A stretch of DNA of 64,000 bases from Paracoccaceae bacterium (GCA_013214575.1 JABSSD010000027.1:1-64000), one strand, 5' to 3'. Shown: positions 8,307-17,343, numbered from the stretch's first letter. Notes: generated from the sequence alone by a model not told the origin. Made by a program: numbers and translations.

Positions 8307-9362
8307 TTATCCGCGACGACGGCGGCCACCACCGCGGCGGCCTCGGCCTTCTTCACCCTCAGCTGCCGGTGGCTTGTTGTACTTGATCCAATTGCCGCCG
8401 TGCGGGTCGTTGTTGGTGAGCAGGTTAGCGGCACGAATAGCGGTCATTTCGCTTCCCGCAACCGCTTTGGTCGAGCCCATGCCAAACATTGCAACAAAGG
8501 CTTCATCCTCCATACCCTCGGGTAGAATAATGCCTGCTGCTTCAACAATTGCGCGCTTCTCGGCTATCTTCTTTTGCGATATTGGCAGCGCCACTGGGTT
8601 CATGATGGCACTGGTCATACCGGCCGCAATTGCCATCGGCAAAAAGGCGTTGTTGACGCCGTGGCGATTGGGCAAACCAAAGGAAACATTGGAGGCGCCG
8701 CAGGTGGTGTTCACCCCCAGCTCTTCGCGCAAACGGCGGACCAGAGCAAACACCTGTAATCCGGCGGTCGCCATCGCACCAATCGGCATCACCAATGGAT
8801 CGACCACGATATCATGGGCCGGAATGCCAAAATCGGCGGCCCGTTCGACAATTTTCTTGGCGACGGCAAACCGCACATCGGGGTCCTCGGAAATGCCGGT
8901 GTCATCATTGGAAATCGCAACCACAGGCACATTGTATTTCTTCACCAACGGCAGCACCAGCTCCAGCCGGTCCTCTTCTCCGGTGACCGAGTTCAACAGT
9001 GGGCGTCCTTCGGCAGCGGCCAGACCAGACTCAAGCGCGCCAGGTACCGAGCTGTCAATGCACAGTGGAAGGTCAACCAAACGCTGAACCATGTGAACGA
9101 TCTTGGCCATCAACGGCGGCTCGGTCTCATTTGGGTTCGGGTTGGAATTGTACACCACGCCGGCATTGATATCGAGAATACTGGCGCCGGCCAGAACCTG
9201 CGCCAAAGCGTCTCTTTCAACGGTCGAAAAATCGCCCGCTTCCAACTCGGCCGCCAATTTCTTGCGGCCGGTGGGGTTGATCCGTTCGCCGATCACACAG
9301 AACGGTTCATCAAAGCCGATGACCGCAGTTTTTGTCTTAGATTCTACAATAGTACGGGTCAT
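8307..9362 (-). CDS. Methyltetrahydrofolate:corrinoid-type methyltransferase (pterin-binding domain) with Arg/Gly-rich tail
   Basis: A 351-residue protein with the dihydropteroate-synthase/pterin-binding TIM barrel of methyltetrahydrofolate methyltransferases (AcsE, MetH domain 2 and MtgA-like proteins). Family marks are VIGERINPTGRKKL near residue 23, the ILDINAG strand, CIDSS and LLNSVTGEE. Such enzymes move the N5-methyl group between tetrahydrofolate and a corrinoid protein. No corrinoid protein gene is in view. The last 20 or so residues are strongly basic and glycine-rich (GRGRRGGGRRRRG), which is not part of the barrel and could contact nucleic acid or another acidic partner. It follows the MetF-like gene by 9 bp, so methyl-folate formation and use are probably coupled. 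Confidence 0.88.
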   Translation of the reverse strand: MTRTIVESKTKTAVIGFDEPFCVIGERINPTGRKKLAAELEAGDFSTVERDALAQVLAGASILDINAGVVYNSNPNPNETEPPLMAKIVHMVQRLVDLPLCIDSSVPGALESGLAAAEGRPLLNSVTGEEDRLELVLPLVKKYNVPVVAISNDDTGISEDPDVRFAVAKKIVERAADFGIPAHDIVVDPLVMPIGAMATAGLQVFALVRRLREELGVNTTCGASNVSFGLPNRHGVNNAFLPMAIAAGMTSAIMNPVALPISQKKIAEKRAIVEAAGIILPEGMEDEAFVAMFGMGSTKAVAGSEMTAIRAANLLTNNDPHGGNWIKYNKPPAAEGEEGRGRRGGGRRRRG

Positions 9363-9371
9363 TATTGATCC

Positions 9372-10298
9372 TTAGGAGTTGACTGGCTTTGCCGAAGCAC
9401 CGCCGTTTTTGATCGCCCAGTTGGCATTGGTTTTAATACCGCCCAAAGGGAAAAAATGCACATTTGTAACGTTAAAGTCCGGGTTGGCCGCCTTGTGCGC
9501 CGCCAATTTTGTCAGCACGTCAGTTGGCTCATAGGGCAGCAGCAGTTTGGTGACATCCATCGCCCGTTTCTGCAGCACCTTGAGCGACGCCCCGACACCA
9601 CAGGCGATGGCAAATTTGATCAGCGTCTGCAGCTTGGCCGGACCTGCGATGCCGATGTGGATCGGGATATCAACCCCGGCGGCCCGGATTGCGTCGGCCC
9701 ATTCGATAATCGGATCCGCTTCAAAGGCAAACTGTGTCGCCAGGGCCATCTTGGCATCGGTGCGTTCTGAGAATTTTTGTTTCCAGATCAGCGCTTCTGC
9801 GACATTCTTGGTGGAACCATCGGGATCAATGTCCTTGTTGCCCTCGGGGTGCCCAGCCACGTGCAGATTGGTGAATCCAGCCTTATCGAACAGACCGGTC
9901 TCCAACAATTGCATCGTATTTTCATACTCACCCAGTGGCTTTTTCACCCCACCCGCCAGCAGCAAAGCCTGCTTGACGTCCGCCTCGCCCTGGTACCGTT
10001 CAAGCCAGTCGCTCAGGGTTGCCTTGTTCTGGATGATCCGCGCCGGAAAATGTGGCATTACCGGAAAACCTTGATCATTCAGACGCTTGGCCGTCGCAAC
10101 CATATCCTCGATTGGGGTGCCTTCAATATGGGCCACATAGACACGGGTGCCGGCCGGCAGCAACTCGCGGAAATCGTCGACCTTGGCGGCCGTCCGCGGC
10201 ATGACCTCGATCGAATAGCCCTGCAAAAAGGCCTCAACCTGAGGATTGACGGGTTGTGCGCCAGCGGCGTCACGCTTTTTAAAGTTCAACAAAGCCAT
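9372..10298 (-). CDS. Methylenetetrahydrofolate reductase (MetF-like)
   Basis: A 308-residue MetF/FAD-linked reductase-family barrel that would interconvert 5,10-methylene- and 5-methyl-tetrahydrofolate. Visible family features are the conserved Glu in YSIEVMPRTA, the HFPAR segment, LLLAGG, the PEGNKD motif and the TQFAFEAD strand. The ATG at 10298 is preceded by GGGAGG five bases away; a longer reading from 10334 lacks support. It lies 26 bp after the small virulence-factor-family gene and 9 bp before the methyltransferase. The MetF-like protein next to a methyltransferase suggests a dedicated C1 route (for example demethylation of methylated amines or sulfonium compounds) rather than methionine synthesis; this is inference. 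Confidence 0.88.
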   Translation of the reverse strand: MALLNFKKRDAAGAQPVNPQVEAFLQGYSIEVMPRTAAKVDDFRELLPAGTRVYVAHIEGTPIEDMVATAKRLNDQGFPVMPHFPARIIQNKATLSDWLERYQGEADVKQALLLAGGVKKPLGEYENTMQLLETGLFDKAGFTNLHVAGHPEGNKDIDPDGSTKNVAEALIWKQKFSERTDAKMALATQFAFEADPIIEWADAIRAAGVDIPIHIGIAGPAKLQTLIKFAIACGVGASLKVLQKRAMDVTKLLLPYEPTDVLTKLAAHKAANPDFNVTNVHFFPLGGIKTNANWAIKNGGASAKPVNS

Positions 10299-10324
10299 CA
10301 CGGCCTCCCATAGTCGTGTCGAGC

Positions 10325-10621
10325 CTAGGCCCATCCGTCGTTCTGAATCAATGTCTTGAGCCGGGCCTGATCGTATTCCACCTCAAGCCGTTTGGCTTCG
10401 GACGCGACAATCTCGGCCGGATCTCCCTCCAATGTATAGGGTTTGGCCTTACGCCATTCCGCCAGATAGGCGTCCGAGTCCTTGGCATTCACCTTCATGG
10501 CGGCGCGATCAATGGCTTGTTCGAACCGTTCCTCAAGCTGATGCTTCGCCCCCCGACGGCCCCTGCCGACGATGACCTGGGCCGGAATATCTCGCCAAAA
10601 GACAATAGTAACTTCAGGCAT
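10325..10621 (-). CDS. Small 'virulence factor' family protein (PF13769-like)
   Basis: A 98-residue soluble acidic/basic mixed protein beginning MPEVTIVFWRDIPAQVIVGRG. The WRDIPAQV start is what I recognise from short alphaproteobacterial proteins labelled 'virulence factor'; the label is historical and no function is established that I know of. It is the first gene of a three-gene operon with MetF-like and methyl-folate methyltransferase genes, 26 bp upstream of the former. AAAGGA lies seven bases before the ATG. The association argues for an accessory role in folate-linked C1 transfer rather than virulence (inference). Confidence 0.75.
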   Translation of the reverse strand: MPEVTIVFWRDIPAQVIVGRGRRGAKHQLEERFEQAIDRAAMKVNAKDSDAYLAEWRKAKPYTLEGDPAEIVASEAKRLEVEYDQARLKTLIQNDGWA

Positions 10622-10818
10622 TGCCGTTTCCTTTCAGATAGCTCTGTTCCTTGTGGTTCTAGTGCGCCTAAAGGCGGCACGTAGGTCGAATTTCGACAAA
10701 CCGGGAGTACTGAGCGACGTTTTTGATACAAGGAAATTACATTCTTGCCTGCGCAAAGGCCACAGGTCGGATTCGTCATATTTCTCATCTGGTTTATGAA
10801 TTTGATGCGCGCCCGGTG

Positions 10819-10871
10819 ACGCAAGTGAATGCCAGGTGCTCACGGCGTCTTGCGTGTGCGCCTCTGCGCAC
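10819..10871 (+). promoter_or_regulatory. Two adjacent hairpins in the Ppx/GppA leader
   Basis: ACGCAAG at 10819-10825 pairs with CTTGCGT at 10849-10855 and has an inner GTGA/TCAC helix. The 6-bp hairpin GTGCGC-CTCT-GCGCAC at 10856-10871 follows immediately, 40 bp before the ATG. They are back to back and could stack in the mRNA leader. No T-run follows, so this is not a standard terminator, and I do not recognise a known riboswitch. The rest of the 290-bp divergent gap shows nothing else I can name and must hold both promoters. Confidence 0.35.
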
Positions 10872-10911
10872 CTATGGTCAAACACAACACGATAATCGGA
10901 GGGCGTGAGAC

Positions 10912-12024
10912 ATGGCGCCCAGGCGTTCCAATGGTACGGGCGCGTTCCCCAAGGTGGTTGAGACCCCCGTGCCAGCCCGCCCCAATCCCGACGCGTTGTA
11001 TGCTGCGTTGGATTTGGGTACAAATAGCTGCCGGATGCTGATTGCCCAACCCAAGGGCAGCGGTTTTCATGTGGTGGACAGTTTCTCCAAATCGGTGCAG
11101 CTTGGCGCCGGATTGGAACGGACCGGACGGCTGTCACGGGCATCGATGGCGCGCACCATACAGGCGCTCAGGATTTGTCAGCAAAAACTTAAGCGAAATC
11201 GTGTCACCCATATGCGGCTAGTGGCGACCGAGGCCTGTCGCAGGGCCAAGAACTCTCGGGAATTCATTCGTCAGGTGAAACGCGAAACCGGGCTCACCCT
11301 AGAGATCATTCAGCCGGAAGAAGAAGCCCGCTTGGCAGTGATTTCCTGTGCGCCGCTGGTGTCAACTCAGACCGAACAATTGCTGGTGGTAGATATTGGC
11401 GGCGGCTCGACCGAACTTGTGTGGATAGACATTTCTTCGGTCCCCCGGCGTGACCGTCCTGCCGCCATTATGCGTTTGCACACTGGGTTTCACACCACTG
11501 ACAGCCGTTTTCCCAATGCAAAAGTTGTGGATTGGATTTCAGTTCCTCTCGGTGTGGCCACGCTACGAGACCAGTTCATCGACGTTGAAGATGACGCCGC
11601 ACGGTTTGCTCTAATGAGTTGGTTTTTCGAGGAAAACCTGTCCGAATTTGCGCCTTATAAAGATCAGCAAGACCGCGCTGGTTTCCAGATTGTTGGCACC
11701 TCAGGCACAGTCACGACGGTTGCCGCCTCTCATCTTGGCCTGAAACGCTATGACCGAACCAAGGTGGACGGGTTGCGAATGACCAGCGACCAGATCGACA
11801 GGGTGATCCGCGGCTATCTTGAATTAGGCCCGCTGGGCCGAAGACGCGATCCCCGTATCGGCGAGGACCGTCAGGCGCTGATCATGTCAGGTTCGGCGAT
11901 TTTGCAGGCTCTGTTGCGTTGCTGGCCGACCGACCGGCTGTCGGTGGCCGACAGGGGGCTGCGCGAGGGATTGCTTTACGCGCAGATGAGCGCCGCCGGA
12001 GTGCTGGACGATAGTCCGTTTTGA
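10912..12024 (+). CDS. Ppx/GppA family exopolyphosphatase / pppGpp phosphohydrolase
   Basis: A 370-residue member of the ASKHA-fold Ppx/GppA phosphatases, which remove terminal phosphate from polyphosphate or pppGpp. The phosphate-1 loop is ALDLGTNSCRMLIA near residue 32 and the phosphate-2 loop is DIGGGSTELVW near residue 162. The protein is short, lacking the C-terminal HD domain of longer Ppx enzymes, as is common in Rhodobacterales. GGAGG stands nine bases before the ATG. rlmE follows after 284 bp in the same direction. The window also has a PPK2 gene at 42.6 kb, so both phosphate-polymer enzymes are represented, though not together. Confidence 0.92.
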   Translation: MAPRRSNGTGAFPKVVETPVPARPNPDALYAALDLGTNSCRMLIAQPKGSGFHVVDSFSKSVQLGAGLERTGRLSRASMARTIQALRICQQKLKRNRVTHMRLVATEACRRAKNSREFIRQVKRETGLTLEIIQPEEEARLAVISCAPLVSTQTEQLLVVDIGGGSTELVWIDISSVPRRDRPAAIMRLHTGFHTTDSRFPNAKVVDWISVPLGVATLRDQFIDVEDDAARFALMSWFFEENLSEFAPYKDQQDRAGFQIVGTSGTVTTVAASHLGLKRYDRTKVDGLRMTSDQIDRVIRGYLELGPLGRRRDPRIGEDRQALIMSGSAILQALLRCWPTDRLSVADRGLREGLLYAQMSAAGVLDDSPF

Positions 12025-12190
12025 ATTCCATCGCCGCCGCGATACCCGCGCGACCGTTATTTTGACAATCCTCACAACTTGCCCGGATCGAAAGTGAAAT
12101 ACCTTTGACATAATGGCTGCCGGAATTTGCAGGTTTCTGGGTCACTTCACGGGCCAGGAATTCGCGTTATGGCTGTTGTGGCTGCGGCCC

Positions 12191-12231
12191 GGAGGCAAAT
12201 ACCGGGTTAATGCCCCTTTTCCTTTGCCTCC
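12191..12231. repeat. Inverted repeat in the rlmE upstream region
   Basis: GGAGGCAAA (12191-12199) and TTTGCCTCC (12223-12231) are perfect 9-base inverted arms separated by 23 bases, about 80 bp upstream of rlmE. The 5' arm contains a Shine-Dalgarno-like GGAGG. It may be a leader hairpin or regulator site; I do not recognise it. The rest of the 266-base gap between the phosphatase gene and rlmE shows nothing further. Confidence 0.35.
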
Positions 12232-12308
12232 CGTTGGCCTAAGTCGACATATGACTCATGAGGGTTTTCAAACCCTGACCGCCTGACGGCATGAAACGGA
12301 TCATTGTG

Positions 12309-13025
12309 ATGGCTAAAACACCCACCGGCAAAAACACTTCGGGACGCGGACAGCGCGACCTGAAAGTCAAGCTAAAGACAGCGCGCGGGCGGACTCTCAG
12401 TTCCAGCCGGTGGCTGCAACGACAGCTAAATGACCCCTATGTGAAGCGCGCTCAAGCCGAGGGTTACCGAGGAAGAGCGGCCTATAAGATCATGGAAGTA
12501 GACGATAAGTTTCGCTTCCTGGTTCCGGGTGCCCGGGTTGTCGATCTGGGCTGCGCCCCCGGTGGCTGGTGCCAAGTTGCCGTGAAACGGATCAATGCAC
12601 TGGGGGAGAGAAAAGACAAAGCAGTTGGCACAATTTTGGGTGTCGACCTGCAGGAAATGGAAAGCCTGGCCGGAACAAACCTTTACCAGCTCGATTTTAT
12701 GGATGATGGCGCCGATATTCAGGTCAAAGAATGGCTGGGCGGCAAGGCTGATGTGGTCATGTCGGACATGGCTGCGGCCAGCTGCGGCCATAAACAGACC
12801 GACCACCTGCGGATCATCTCACTTTGTGAGGCTGCGGCCTATTTTTCGTTCGACGTGCTTGAGGAAGGTGGAACCTTTGTCGCCAAAGTGCTCGCCGGTG
12901 GTGCCGAGGGTGAATTGCAGAAGGTTCTAAAACAGAAATTCACCAAAGTCATGAATATGAAACCGCCGGCCTCACGGTCTGATAGTTCAGAAAAATTTGT
13001 GGTTGCCATGGGCTTTAGGGGGTAA
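12309..13025 (+). CDS. rlmE: 23S rRNA (uridine-2552 2'-O) methyltransferase RlmE/FtsJ
   Basis: RlmE methylates the ribose of U2552 in the large-subunit A loop using S-adenosylmethionine. The protein shows [12 protein letters not shown] with the first catalytic Lys, the SAM motif [16 protein letters not shown], the catalytic Asp in VVMSDMAA, the second Lys in GGTFVAKVL and the final Glu in SSEKFVV, i.e. the full K-D-K-E set. Length 238 residues is normal for alphaproteobacterial members, including the basic N-terminal tail. I start at ATG 12309 ([12 protein letters not shown]), the usual beginning of this family; an ATG 18 bases earlier at 12291 is possible, and neither has a strong ribosome site. 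Confidence 0.95.
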   Translation: MAKTPTGKNTSGRGQRDLKVKLKTARGRTLSSSRWLQRQLNDPYVKRAQAEGYRGRAAYKIMEVDDKFRFLVPGARVVDLGCAPGGWCQVAVKRINALGERKDKAVGTILGVDLQEMESLAGTNLYQLDFMDDGADIQVKEWLGGKADVVMSDMAAASCGHKQTDHLRIISLCEAAAYFSFDVLEEGGTFVAKVLAGGAEGELQKVLKQKFTKVMNMKPPASRSDSSEKFVVAMGFRG

Positions 13026-13379
13026 AGCTATACTCCCTGATTGCCGGGCACCTGAAGCGAACGCGCGGCCAATGTGCGGAACATCAAAGTATCAACCGCC
13101 TCGCCCTCGCTGCGCCGTGACACTCTCAGACGCATATCGACCTGCTCTGCGGCATTTTTTTGCCGTATCAATTCAAAAAGCTGCGAATGGCGGATTTTTG
13201 TGCTCAATTTCATCCTCAAATCCCTCTCCGGTCAAAAACTGGCTCACATTATGGTTGAGGCTAGGTTGCAACTGCGCCGGGGGAATGGCCGAATTAAGGC
13301 AATAGTGCCATTTCTCCTGAACCGTGGCCGTTCCAGCAACACCGCTCGCACCGGTAGCTTGCATCTGAGCGGCGGTCGG
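13026..13379. other. Convergent intergenic region without a clear gene
   Basis: The 354 bases between rlmE and the converging BrkB-family gene hold only short open frames. One of 63 codons at 13028-13219 (minus) has an ATG with GAGGG upstream, but its product has no family I recognise and is rich in Arg. I see no clear terminator hairpin. Confidence 0.4.
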
Positions 13380-14273
13380 TCACTCGATCTTGGTACCGTT
13401 ACTCTGTTTTTCTGCCGGATTCTCGGTGCCAAGCGCCTGGATCAAAGCACCGTTGAACTCGGCGCCCAAAATTAGAATTGCAGCGTTGAAATATAAGAAA
13501 ATCAGCGCGGCCATGGCCCCGGCCAACCCGGCATAGGTCGCGGAATACCGTGCAAAACCACCGACATACACAGAAAACCCCCAACCAGCGCCCCACCATA
13601 ATACCATCGTCAACACGACCCCCGGCAAAATGTGGCGGAGCTTGTGGATATGGCCGGGCAACCAAATATGGCAGGCCAGCACCGCAAGCAGAGGTGCCAG
13701 GGTCACCAGCAGCCCATTCAAGCCGCCATCCCAACCGATCCCAACCGTGACCTGCGGGAAAAAATCGGCCAGATAGCGGGCCAACAAGGGCAACAGAAAT
13801 TCAAAAAAGGCGGTTGCCATGATCCCTGCCCCTCCCAGAACCACAAAGGACAGGCATAATAAACGGCATTTCCAGAATGGTCGTGGGTCATCATCCCGAT
13901 AGGCCTGAACCATGGCCAAACGAACGGCATCGATCCCGTTGGAGGCGAAATACAATGCCAGCACACCGCCCACTGTCATCAGCTTGGAATTGGATGCCGC
14001 CAATACGGCATAGAGCTCATTCACAATCGGCTCGGCAACTGCCGGCGGCCAGGATCCAAAAACAACATCCACCATGTCTTCAAGCTGCACATCCTGGGAC
14101 AGCACACTGGCCACCGCGCCAGCCAGAGCCACCGTAAACAGAACAAAAGGGAACAGCGCCAGCATCATCGACATCGCGATGTGGCTGCTGAGCACCCAAC
14201 CTTGCTTGCGGTTAAAGCGCAGAACCGCCGCCACTAACGCCGATGGGAATACCTTGAAAAATGACATCTGCAT
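13380..14273 (-). CDS. YihY/BrkB family inner-membrane protein
   Basis: A 297-residue integral membrane protein of the YihY/virulence factor BrkB family. It has a short cytoplasmic start, the family-typical early helix around SSHIAMSMMLALFPFVLFTVALAGAV, and about five further hydrophobic segments up to FLYFNAAILILGAEFN near the C-terminus. The family is widespread and was once confused with RNase BN; transport or envelope roles are proposed but not settled. Two in-frame ATGs at 14273 and 14267 are equally possible. It is divergent from cardiolipin synthase with a 300-bp shared upstream region in which I see no named element. Confidence 0.85.
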   Translation of the reverse strand: MQMSFFKVFPSALVAAVLRFNRKQGWVLSSHIAMSMMLALFPFVLFTVALAGAVASVLSQDVQLEDMVDVVFGSWPPAVAEPIVNELYAVLAASNSKLMTVGGVLALYFASNGIDAVRLAMVQAYRDDDPRPFWKCRLLCLSFVVLGGAGIMATAFFEFLLPLLARYLADFFPQVTVGIGWDGGLNGLLVTLAPLLAVLACHIWLPGHIHKLRHILPGVVLTMVLWWGAGWGFSVYVGGFARYSATYAGLAGAMAALIFLYFNAAILILGAEFNGALIQALGTENPAEKQSNGTKIE

Positions 14274-14572
14274 CAGAATTGGCCCAATCTGCCTTACCCT
14301 GCGGGAAACGGGCCTCGGCCAGCATTTCCCTGGAAGACCACATATCCAGATAAGTCGAGTAACAGCTCAGGATGCAACCTCATTGTTCGGATCTTCTCTT
14401 TGCAAGGCCGAAAAGCAACCGGGTCCTTTTCTTGGCTGGCCTCTTTTTTGTGGTAAAACACAGCCGACAAAGGCATGCTTTCAGTGAGGGCTGAAGTCCA
14501 TTTGAAATCCATTTCCAGCCAAATACTCGTTGCATGAATACGCAGTAAACCACTGTATCTAAGGCAAAATAT

Positions 14573-15991
14573 ATGTCGTCTATTACCCTTAGCACACTGT
14601 TGATCCTGGCCATGTGGATCGCTGCTGGATTATCAGCTCTCAGCGCCGCCCGCACCTCGCGTACACCTCAGGGGGCGATGGGCTGGGTTGTTTTTTTACT
14701 CGCCCTTCCGATCATCGCCCTGCCCGCCTATTTGTTCTTCGGTCATCACCGGTTTAAAAGCTACCGCGATGCCCGCATTCAATCGGCGCGCGCGGTGCAG
14801 GGGATAAAGAATTTCTCTCAGGCACACGCGGTGGATCCTACGCAGATGTCGGTCAACCCAGCCCCGTTTGAAGCCGTCGCCGGGCTGTCGGTTTGTGGCG
14901 GCAACGGGTTTGAACTTCTGATCAACGGTGAGGATTCTTTTCAGAGTATTTTCAATGCTATAGATGAGGCTCGACACTATGTTCTGGTGCAATTCTATGT
15001 TGTCCGCGATGATGGGTTGGGACGCCGCCTGAGGGATCACATGATCGCTGCCGCACAACGTGGAGTGGCCGTTTGGTTCATCACCGATGCGGTGGGCAGC
15101 CATGCTCTGCCGCGGCGCTATACGAACAGCCTGCAGGCCGCGGGCATTAACGTGGTGGATCCGGGCACCCGGCGCGGGCCCAAACACCGGTTTCACCTCA
15201 ATTTTCGAAATCATCGCAAGACAGTCATCATCGACGGCAACACCGGCTTTACCGGCGGCTTGAATGTGGGCGATGAGTATCTGGGGAAAGATCCAAAATT
15301 TGGCCCTTGGCGCGACACCAATGTGCGGATTACCGGGCCCGTTGTGCTGCAGCTTCAACTGGCATTTGCCGAGGATTGGCATTGGCTGACTGAGGAACCA
15401 TTGCTGGACTTGCTGGACTGGTCTACCACGATCGCAGAACAGGATCTGGCGGCATTGATCATCGCCACCGGCCCAGGAGATAGCACGACCGAAACCGGAT
15501 CCATGATGTTTTTCTCTGCAATTTCAGCAGCAAGGCATCGGGTTTGGATTACCTCGCCCTATTTTGTCCCTGACCTGGATGTCATTGCCGCCCTCAAACA
15601 CGCGGCGCTGAAAGGTATAGATGTACGGATCTTGCTGCCCGACAGCATTGACCATTATGCGCCTTGGCTGGCGGCATATTCCTATTTCGATGAGCTCCGC
15701 GCAGCTGGGGTGAAAATCTTTCGCTACACTTCTGGATTCATGCATCAAAAGGTTGTTCTGGTTGACGAAACAATAGCGGGTATTGGTACAACCAATCTGG
15801 ACAATCGATCCTTCCGCTTGAATTTCGAAGCCATGGCATTTTTCTTTGACACTCAGGCGGCACAATTGGTCGCAACGATGCTGGAGCAGGATTTCAGCCA
15901 TGCGGATGAAATTACCAAAGGGCTGGATCAACAAAAATTTCTGATCCGTCTTGCTGCACCGGTCGCGCGCCTCTTTGCTCCGGTACTTTAA
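14573..15991 (+). CDS. cls: Cardiolipin synthase (phospholipase D family)
   Basis: A 472-residue bacterial cardiolipin synthase condensing two phosphatidylglycerols to cardiolipin and glycerol at the inner membrane. Two N-terminal hydrophobic segments (about residues 5-22 and 36-56) are followed by two PLD HKD motifs: HRKTVIID with NVGDEYLG, and HQKVVLVD with TTNLDNRSFRLNFE. Length and order match the Cls family. AAGG is eight bases before the ATG. Its stop overlaps by four bases the stop region of the converging K+ channel gene, an unusually tight convergent pair. Confidence 0.93.
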   Translation: MSSITLSTLLILAMWIAAGLSALSAARTSRTPQGAMGWVVFLLALPIIALPAYLFFGHHRFKSYRDARIQSARAVQGIKNFSQAHAVDPTQMSVNPAPFEAVAGLSVCGGNGFELLINGEDSFQSIFNAIDEARHYVLVQFYVVRDDGLGRRLRDHMIAAAQRGVAVWFITDAVGSHALPRRYTNSLQAAGINVVDPGTRRGPKHRFHLNFRNHRKTVIIDGNTGFTGGLNVGDEYLGKDPKFGPWRDTNVRITGPVVLQLQLAFAEDWHWLTEEPLLDLLDWSTTIAEQDLAALIIATGPGDSTTETGSMMFFSAISAARHRVWITSPYFVPDLDVIAALKHAALKGIDVRILLPDSIDHYAPWLAAYSYFDELRAAGVKIFRYTSGFMHQKVVLVDETIAGIGTTNLDNRSFRLNFEAMAFFFDTQAAQLVATMLEQDFSHADEITKGLDQQKFLIRLAAPVARLFAPVL

Positions 15992-16434
15992 TTGTCGCCA
16001 TCAACCTCATGGGTAACAACAAAAACTTTACCAATAGTTCCAACAAGAAAAGCAGTACTAATGCCAAATCCCAACAGGCCAGTGACGGCTGAAAATGCTG
16101 CGAATATTCGAAGTGCGGGACCAAGCACCACATCCCCATAGCCCAAAGTCGTGTAGGTCACCAAGGAAAAGTAAACGGCTGTATTCCATTCAGGCAGCGC
16201 GCCAGAGAGCACAAAGCCGGACGACCAGATCCACACCTGCAGGGTATGCGCAAACACCACATAGGACAACGCAACAAAGATGAAAGTGGTTGTATGTCTT
16301 GGCCTCAATACTTGGCCAAATCGCTTGGAGAGCCGCCTCAGCGATTTGGCACAATGTAACAGGATCACCGTTTCCAAAAATAGGCACAGTATCAGAACAA
16401 AACTTCCCCAAAAGAGTTGTTGCAGAAGGGACAT
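15988..16434 (-). CDS. Two-helix potassium channel family protein
   Basis: A 148-residue membrane protein with the K+ selectivity filter TTLGYGD at residues 95-101. A pore helix (AVYFSLVTY) lies between hydrophobic segments at about 8-28, 50-70 and 108-135. This is the ion-channel (Ion_trans_2) pore module without a recognisable cytosolic RCK/TrkA domain, so gating input is unknown. AAGGA precedes the ATG by seven bases. It converges on and overlaps the end of cls by four bases. Assignment as an ion pore is firm; K+ specificity follows from the GYG filter. Confidence 0.88.
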   Translation of the reverse strand: MSLLQQLFWGSFVLILCLFLETVILLHCAKSLRRLSKRFGQVLRPRHTTTFIFVALSYVVFAHTLQVWIWSSGFVLSGALPEWNTAVYFSLVTYTTLGYGDVVLGPALRIFAAFSAVTGLLGFGISTAFLVGTIGKVFVVTHEVDGDN

Positions 16435-16674
16435 GTCGCTTTCCTTGTGGTTTCGACCGAGGGCAATGAGCAGACTCGTTTCAATTGTCTATTTATATCA
16501 GGTCCTTGTCATCAGACGCAATTGCCAAACAATGTTCGGCCCCCTTTTGCAACTCTACTTTGAACGGATTTTGTCCTGTCCTCAAGAAATCCGGCGACGC
16601 AGCTTGTGCTGGACAGTTTCGCTCTGCAAGTATTCAGTGACCTGGATCGGATGATACCACAAGCGAATTTGAGA

Positions 16675-17343
16675 ATGGCCCACGACATGCTGTTAAGCAT
16701 CCAAAACCTAAGTAAATGTTATCCGGGCCTGCCACCGTCCCGGGCGGTGCTTCGCAACATTTCACTCGACTTGGAGGCCGGAAAAAGCATCGCATTGACC
16801 GGCGAAAGCGGATCGGGGAAAAGTACGCTTTTGCACCTGATCGCCGCGCTGGACCACTATGATACTGGCGATATCAAGATCGATGGCACCAGCCTGACCG
16901 GGCTAACAGATCGCACCCGGGCAGAAATTCGGAGAACCAAAGTTGCTTTGGTTTTTCAACAATATAATCTCGTTCCGTCCCTCACTGTTGGGAAGAATCT
17001 TTTGCTGCATGCCCGTCTTGGCGGACGTGTGGATCTGGATTGGAACACAACACTGACACACCGCCTGGGTCTTGCAGACCTGACCGATCGCTATCCAGAG
17101 CAACTGTCAGGTGGGCAACAGCAACGGGTTGCCATTGGCCGGGCCTTGGCCGTACGCCCAAAACTCCTGCTCGCGGATGAGCCTACCGGTAATCTGGACG
17201 AAACGGCCAGCGCTGAGGTCTTGAAACTGATGTTGGAACTGGTCCGAAAAAGCGGCACCTCGCTGTTTCTGGTGACACATTCTGCGCAGATCGCCGCGCA
17301 ACTTGATCGTCAGGTCCACCTGAGTGAGGGGGTCTTGCAATGA
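16675..17343 (+). CDS. ABC transporter ATP-binding protein (LolD/MacB type)
   Basis: A 222-residue ATPase with Walker [11 protein letters not shown]-loop FQQYNLVPSL, signature LSGGQQQRVAIGRAL, Walker B LLLADEPTGNLD and the H-loop VTHS. The ADEPTGNLDE wording places it with the MacB/LolD/FtsE group that pairs with FtsX-type permeases acting on lipids, lipoproteins or peptides. I place the start at ATG 16675; further in-frame starts at 16651 (ATG) and 16687 (ATG) cannot be excluded because no strong ribosome site marks one. Its stop overlaps the start of the permease gene (ATGA at 17340-17343), so translation is probably coupled. Confidence 0.92.
   Translation: MAHDMLLSIQNLSKCYPGLPPSRAVLRNISLDLEAGKSIALTGESGSGKSTLLHLIAALDHYDTGDIKIDGTSLTGLTDRTRAEIRRTKVALVFQQYNLVPSLTVGKNLLLHARLGGRVDLDWNTTLTHRLGLADLTDRYPEQLSGGQQQRVAIGRALAVRPKLLLADEPTGNLDETASAEVLKLMLELVRKSGTSLFLVTHSAQIAAQLDRQVHLSEGVLQ

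Noticed and set aside
10634-11143. Long antisense open frame of 169 codons opposite the Ppx/GppA start
   Set aside because: It overlaps a strongly conserved gene and its leader in the opposite direction and shows no family motif.
12291-12308. Upstream ATG as the rlmE start
   Set aside because: Adds six residues before the usual family start and neither ATG has a clear ribosome site; kept only as an alternative.
13028-13219. 63-codon frame downstream of the BrkB-family gene with a fair ribosome site
   Set aside because: No recognisable domain, Arg-rich composition and no supporting neighbour; left as unexplained intergenic sequence.
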